Source: JAJPHU01 sp035553375 (lineage in GTDB: Bacteria > Planctomycetota > Planctomycetia > Gemmatales > Gemmataceae). Taken from it: DNA of 64,000 nt. Position numbers and translations under genes: made by a program. Shown piece after piece: positions 60,449-64,000 of this stretch. Each line of letters opens with the position of its first letter. The stretch's first letter is position 1. The notes under the pieces are model-generated. The model was not told the DNA's origin and ran no database searches. It worked only from the letters and a program-made list of their open reading frames with translations. The stretch lies in assembly GCA_035553375.1 (NCBI GenBank), contig DATNCY010000071.1, positions 1 through 64,000 of the forward strand, read 5' to 3'.

Positions 60449-61432
60449 CTACCAGGTCCAACCCATCCCGGCGCTGAGAGCGATGACCGCCGCCGCCGTC
60501 AAGCACACCAACCCCACAAGGCCAAGCACCTGCCGTCCCTTGGGACCACTCAGCCAATGGCCGGGATCACCCAACGGAGCCACGCAGGCGTCGAAGCCCT
60601 GATTGAACCAGATAAGCGGCATCAGCAGGACCGGCGGCGAAAGAGGCGCGTCTTCCGCCGACAGACTCAGACGCGCAGGTGGAACAGGCGTCTCACGCGC
60701 AGGTGGGACAGGTGTCTCGCCTGTCATGTCTTGGGACGGGCGCGTCCTCTGCTCCATCATCGCCGAGAGACGCTGAACGGATTCGATCGGGTCCGGCGGA
60801 GTCGGTGCAGTAGGCGTGGCCGGCACGGTGGCGAGTCGGGGACTCGGAATCGGACTCGGCATCGTCGCGGGCGCGGGCGTCGGCGCTGCGCCGTTGGCCT
60901 GCTGCCAACTCTCGGCGAGCGGCTGCCATGTCTGCGCCGATGGTTGCCAGGTTGATCGCAGCGGCACCCATATCTCTTCCTCCGCCCTCTCCTTTTCCTC
61001 GACGGAAGGCGAATCCATCGCGGGCATCGGTTGCGGCGGTGCGGGCGGCGCGGGCGGTTCTTCCTCAAACGAGTCTTCCGGCATCGGAATCGCCGGCGCT
61101 CGACGCGGCGGCGCAACCAATGGCCGCGTTTCAAAACCCGACGCGGCCGGCAGCGGTCGAGGGCTGGCCGTTTCGACAACCATATACGAGACGGGCGACT
61201 CGGCCGACTTCGTTTCCATCGGCCTCTTTCGGGATTCTCTCCTCTCCGGAGGAGGAATCACGGCAGGAGGCGAGGCCAGTTCCTCGGCGACATCCTCAGC
61301 CTCGTCGGCGCTATCATCCAATTGATTAACGGGCAGTTCGAGCATGCGCTTGAGCAGCGCATCGAGTTCATCGAGTTGTTGCCGAGTTGGGTTCAGCGTT
61401 CCCGGTGACCGCGTCGAGACAGAAGTTGACAT
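60449..61432 (-). CDS. Pro-rich protein with C-terminal membrane anchor
   Basis: 327 residues. A short N-terminal helix (TRQQLDELDALLKRMLELPVNQL) precedes a long disordered Pro/Glu/Ala-rich region (about 40-250) and one C-terminal membrane helix (GRQVLGLVGLVCLTAAAVIALSAG). It would be tail-anchored with the disordered part in the cytoplasm. The stretch ETPVPPAR occurs twice in tandem and is encoded by a 24-bp direct repeat at 60672-60719. Purine-rich AAAGGGA lies 6-7 nt before ATG 61432. No function is recognised. It is divergent from rsmE. Confidence 0.65.
   Translation of the reverse strand: MSTSVSTRSPGTLNPTRQQLDELDALLKRMLELPVNQLDDSADEAEDVAEELASPPAVIPPPERRESRKRPMETKSAESPVSYMVVETASPRPLPAASGFETRPLVAPPRRAPAIPMPEDSFEEEPPAPPAPPQPMPAMDSPSVEEKERAEEEIWVPLRSTWQPSAQTWQPLAESWQQANGAAPTPAPATMPSPIPSPRLATVPATPTAPTPPDPIESVQRLSAMMEQRTRPSQDMTGETPVPPARETPVPPARLSLSAEDAPLSPPVLLMPLIWFNQGFDACVAPLGDPGHWLSGPKGRQVLGLVGLVCLTAAAVIALSAGMGWTW
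60672..60719. repeat. 24-bp direct repeat inside the Pro-rich gene
   Basis: CGCGCAGGTGGAACAGGCGT plus CTCA is followed directly by CGCGCAGGTGGGACAGGTGT plus CTCG, three differences in 24 bp. It encodes ETPVPPAR twice on the minus strand and continues into a short GACAGG...CCTGTC inverted pair ending near 60725. Confidence 0.85.
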
Positions 61433-61471
61433 GGCGCATCCCTTTCCCCCTAGAGATCAACACCCAACGGA

Positions 61472-61632
61472 AAATCCGAAGCACGAAATCCGAAATCCGA
61501 AATCCGAAGGAAATTCCAAGCAAAAAGACTAAAATCTCAAACACCCGCCTCGATCGGTTCTTCGGGGTGTTGAAGCGCGATCCGATTTCGGATTTCGGAT
61601 TTCGGATTTCGGATTTCGGATTTAGAATTTCC
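61472..61632. repeat. Foldback element with CCGAAAT heptamer arms
   Basis: Left array 61472-61517 (AAATCCGAA units) and right array 61582-61632 (six or so GGATTTC units) are inverted. The loop contains a smaller pair, AACACCC...GGGTGTT. It lies in the divergent space between the Pro-rich gene and rsmE, so here it is in leader and promoter DNA rather than at 3' ends. Confidence 0.9.
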
Positions 61633-61659
61633 CGCGAAGCGGGTGGGACATTAACAAGG

Positions 61660-62349
61660 ATGGCCGAGCGATTCTACGTCAATTCGGAGTTGAAGCCGGG
61701 TTTGGTGGTTCTGCAAGGCGCCGAGGCGCATCACCTCAGCGTCGTTTGCCGCCTTCGTCCCGGCGACGCCATCTGCCTGTTCAACGGCGATGGCCGGCAA
61801 TATCCCGCGCGCATTGAGGAAGCCAGCCGCCGCAGCGCGACGCTGGACGTATTTGCCGTCGAAAGCCCAGCCCGCGAGCTGGCGTTTCGCCTGGAGGTTG
61901 CCGCGCCGCTGCCGCGCGGCGATCGCGCGCAGTTCCTTCTCGAAAAGCTGACCGAACTCGGCGTCACTTCGTTTGTGCCTTTGCAAACGGCTCGCAGTGT
62001 GGTTCATCCGCGCGAGACGAAGTTGGACAAGTTGCAGCGCCACGTCATTGAGGCGAGCAAGCAGTGCGGCCGTAATGTTCTGCTGCACGTTCGGCCAATG
62101 GTCGAATGGTCGGCGTTTTGTCGTTCGGCGGAGCTACCCGAACGCCGCCTTCTGGGGCATCCCGGCGGCGAAAGCAAGCGTAAGGAGACAGCGGAACGCG
62201 ATACGGTTGTGGCCGTCGGTCCCGAAGGCGGATTCACGGATGAGGAGGTCGCCCTGGCGCGCGCGGCGGGCTGGCGCTTGTTGGACCTGGGGCCGCGCAT
62301 CTTGCGCGTGGAGACAGCAGCGATCGCGCTGGCGGTGCTGTTGGGGTAA
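61660..62349 (+). CDS. rsmE: 16S rRNA (uracil1498-N3)-methyltransferase
   Basis: 229 residues. SPOUT-class RNA methyltransferase that modifies U1498 of 16S rRNA. An N-terminal PUA-like part (FYVNSELKPG, EAHHLSVVCRLRPGDAICLFNGDG) precedes the knotted SAM-binding domain, with KLTELGVTSFVPLQTARSV, VVAVGPEGGFTDEEV and LGPRILRVETAAIALAVLLG. The gene starts at ATG 61660, which fits the family start. In-frame sequence before it reads the CCGAAAT repeat arm and is excluded. There is no good Shine-Dalgarno at the usual distance. Confidence 0.94.
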   Translation: MAERFYVNSELKPGLVVLQGAEAHHLSVVCRLRPGDAICLFNGDGRQYPARIEEASRRSATLDVFAVESPARELAFRLEVAAPLPRGDRAQFLLEKLTELGVTSFVPLQTARSVVHPRETKLDKLQRHVIEASKQCGRNVLLHVRPMVEWSAFCRSAELPERRLLGHPGGESKRKETAERDTVVAVGPEGGFTDEEVALARAAGWRLLDLGPRILRVETAAIALAVLLG

Positions 62350-62720
62350 ATGAGTTTGGTTGGACGCCTCTGGAATTTGCTCTCTTAGGCGTACATCAAT
62401 CTCCCGCGCGGCTCAGGGATCGGCAAGCCCGCCGAGTCCGCTTCTGTACCTACACTTGCGTGGGACAACGTTTTTGGACAGGACGGTTTCGGGTGGGGGC
62501 CGGGGCCGGGGAGGAGAACCCCCAGAAAACTTAGTTACACCCGCGTACTGCGGCGTACTATCCTTTTCGCGCCGCCGCGGCGCAGACTATCCGAGGAGAG
62601 AACTCCAATCCTTAGTCTGTTGGCGACGTGCGATTTCGCGGGTACACTACAAGCAGCCCCACCACGCCGCGTTTCCGCAGCGCGGCGTCTACCCCACCTG
62701 CGGGATCTGGAGTCGTTGCC
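62350..62720. other. 371-bp gene-free region before the DUF1501 gene
   Basis: No supported ORF. Small inverted repeats occur: GCGCCGCCGCGGCGC near 62571, and ACGCCGCG...CGCGGCGT near 62667-62691, close to the start of the next gene. The G-rich stretch around 62495-62525 is strongly strand-biased. A promoter for the DUF1501 gene should lie here but I cannot identify it. Confidence 0.55.
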
Positions 62721-64000
62721 ATGCTCACCGTATCCGGGCCTCGTCATCGCTACTGCGACGGCGTCACACGTCGTTCCTTCCTGCAAATCGGCAGCCTCGC
62801 CCTCGGCGGCCTGACGCTGCCGAACCTGCTCCGCGCCGAACAGCGCGGCGGAGCGAGCAAGTCGCAACGCTCGGTCATCATGGTGTACCTGTCAGGTGGT
62901 TTGGCTCATCAGGATACTTTCGACTTGAAGCCGAACGCGCCAAAGGAAGTGCGCGGCGAATTCAAGCCGATCGCCACAAAGGTGCCCGGTATTCAGATTG
63001 GTGAATTGCTGCCGCGCCTGGCCGCCAGCATGGACAAGCTCATTCTGCTGCGTTCGCTGGTCGGCCTGCGCGACGAGCATAGCAGCTTCCAGAGCATGAC
63101 CGGTTTCACGATGGGGGAAACCAAGCGCGAGAGCAAGCCGCACTTCGGCTCGGTCATCGCCAAGGTGCAGGGGCCGCGCGATCCGGTGGTGCCGCCGTTC
63201 ATCGACCTGTCGCCGATCATGCAGCACAAGCCGTACAACAGTCCCGGCGCCGGCTTCCTCGGCCGCGCCGCCAGTCCCATCAAACTCGATGGGCAAGACC
63301 TCGCGGCCATGAAACTGCAAGCCCTGACGCTCGATCAACTCGGCGATCGCCGCCGCCTGCTCAGTCAGGTCGATCAGTGGAAGCGCAACGCCGACGGCAT
63401 CGATCGCACCGGCATGGATACGTATTACGAACGTGCCTTCGACGTGCTGACTTCGCACAAGCTGGTTGGTGCCCTGGACGTGATGCGCGAGCCGGCCGGC
63501 GTGCGCGAGCGCTATGGTCGCGGTTCGCCGAAACACCTCGGCGATGGCGCGCCGATGTGGAACGATCAACTGCTGATGGCGCGTCGTCTCGTCGAGGCGG
63601 GAGCGCGCTGTGTGACGGTGGCCTACGGTTTCTGGGACACGCACGGTCAGAATTTCCGTCATCTCAAGAAGCATCTGCCGCTGTTCGATCAGGGTATCTC
63701 GGCCCTGGTCGAGGATCTGTACGCGCGGGGACTGGATCGTTCGACGACGCTGGTGGTGTGGGGCGAGTTTGGCCGCACGCCGAAGATCAACAAGGACGCC
63801 GGCCGCGATCACTGGTCGCGCGTCAACGGCGCGCTCCTGTCCGGCGGCGGCATGCGCACCGGCCAGGTCATCGGCTCGACGGACGCGACGGCGGCGGCGG
63901 CCAAGGATCAGCCCATCCCCTACCGCGACGTACTGGCCACGGTCTACAACAATCTTGGCATCGATCCGGGCAGCATGGTCTACGACGTGTCTGGCCGGCC
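62721..64000 (+). CDS. DUF1501 Tat-exported protein, 3' end beyond the window
   Basis: About 426 residues in view, with the frame still open at the window edge. The twin-arginine signal TRRSFLQIGSLALGGLTLP is followed by DUF1501, a sulfatase-like alkaline phosphatase fold: VIMVYLSGGLAHQDTFDLKP, LLRSLVGLRDEHSSFQSMTG, GFWDTHGQNFRHLKKHL and VVWGEFGRTPKINKDAGRDHW. DUF1501 genes are greatly expanded in planctomycetes, commonly next to DUF1549/DUF1553 cytochrome genes, which would be expected just outside the window. The role is probably in periplasmic oxidation or desulfation of polysaccharides, unproven. ATG 62721 places the Tat motif at residues 17-18. Confidence 0.9.
   Translation, partial: MLTVSGPRHRYCDGVTRRSFLQIGSLALGGLTLPNLLRAEQRGGASKSQRSVIMVYLSGGLAHQDTFDLKPNAPKEVRGEFKPIATKVPGIQIGELLPRLAASMDKLILLRSLVGLRDEHSSFQSMTGFTMGETKRESKPHFGSVIAKVQGPRDPVVPPFIDLSPIMQHKPYNSPGAGFLGRAASPIKLDGQDLAAMKLQALTLDQLGDRRRLLSQVDQWKRNADGIDRTGMDTYYERAFDVLTSHKLVGALDVMREPAGVRERYGRGSPKHLGDGAPMWNDQLLMARRLVEAGARCVTVAYGFWDTHGQNFRHLKKHLPLFDQGISALVEDLYARGLDRSTTLVVWGEFGRTPKINKDAGRDHWSRVNGALLSGGGMRTGQVIGSTDATAAAAKDQPIPYRDVLATVYNNLGIDPGSMVYDVSGR

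Overview
The window looks like a chromosomal segment of a planctomycete, most likely a Gemmata-like member (Gemmataceae). This is inferred from gene content, not from a marker-gene search. The signs are three TIGR03000-type proteins, a DUF1501 Tat-signal protein, a very large PVC-type cytochrome c/HEAT dehydrogenase, the LExLEDRxxPS surface-protein N-terminus, an ECF sigma factor followed by a Ser/Thr kinase with TPR-like repeats, several Uma2 genes, and high GC throughout. I saw no rRNA, tRNA, CRISPR array, integrase or complete insertion sequence.

Layout. 1-5.7 kb: an alpha-glucan phosphorylase cut by the window edge, a CrcB fluoride channel with a DUF190 partner, and a phosphate-selective-type porin. 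5.8-8.8 kb: secreted small proteins (two TIGR03000 proteins, a C39-like peptidase, a Cys-rich HEAT protein). 9-13.8 kb: an RND efflux adaptor and pump. 13.8-15.8 kb: an ABC-2 exporter pair. 15.9-28.9 kb: an S53 peptidase, a polytopic membrane protein, an acyltransferase-ACP-acyl-activating fusion, a family 2 glycosidase, a SET-domain protein and a CAP protein. 29-35.4 kb: a split methylmalonyl-CoA mutase with MeaB and a thiolase, interleaved with three Uma2 genes. 35.6-41.5 kb: PVC dehydrogenase, RsmA, riboflavin synthase, phosphatidylserine synthase. 41.9-51.3 kb: a signalling region with ECF sigma factor, Ser/Thr kinase, a lipoprotein, and a tight VWA, PP2C, kinase triad whose kinase is fused to Ig-like repeats and a hydrolase-like domain. 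51.9-56.4 kb: a deiodinase-like gene with an in-frame TGA, class I fumarase, and a DUF4143 ATPase. 56.6-64 kb: a Gly/Cys/Tyr repeat TIGR03000 protein, an operon with ferredoxin and a degenerate NtrC-type regulator, RsmE, and the start of a DUF1501 gene.

Two things stand out. First, the secreted EF-hand/deiodinase-like protein at 51909-53084 reads through an in-frame TGA exactly where deiodinases carry selenocysteine. A perfect 7-bp stem with a GUU loop lies 17 nt downstream of that TGA, so it is a strong selenoprotein candidate that an automatic pipeline would split or call a pseudogene. Second, the region is saturated with palindromic elements. Several families of about 50-100 bp hairpins recur between genes. 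A separate class of long foldbacks has arms built from short tandem units of 7-10 bp. Palindromes or repeats of these kinds also lie in frame inside genes: a protein kinase, a class I fumarase, a PP2C-like phosphatase, a proline-rich protein and the signal peptide of the PVC dehydrogenase.
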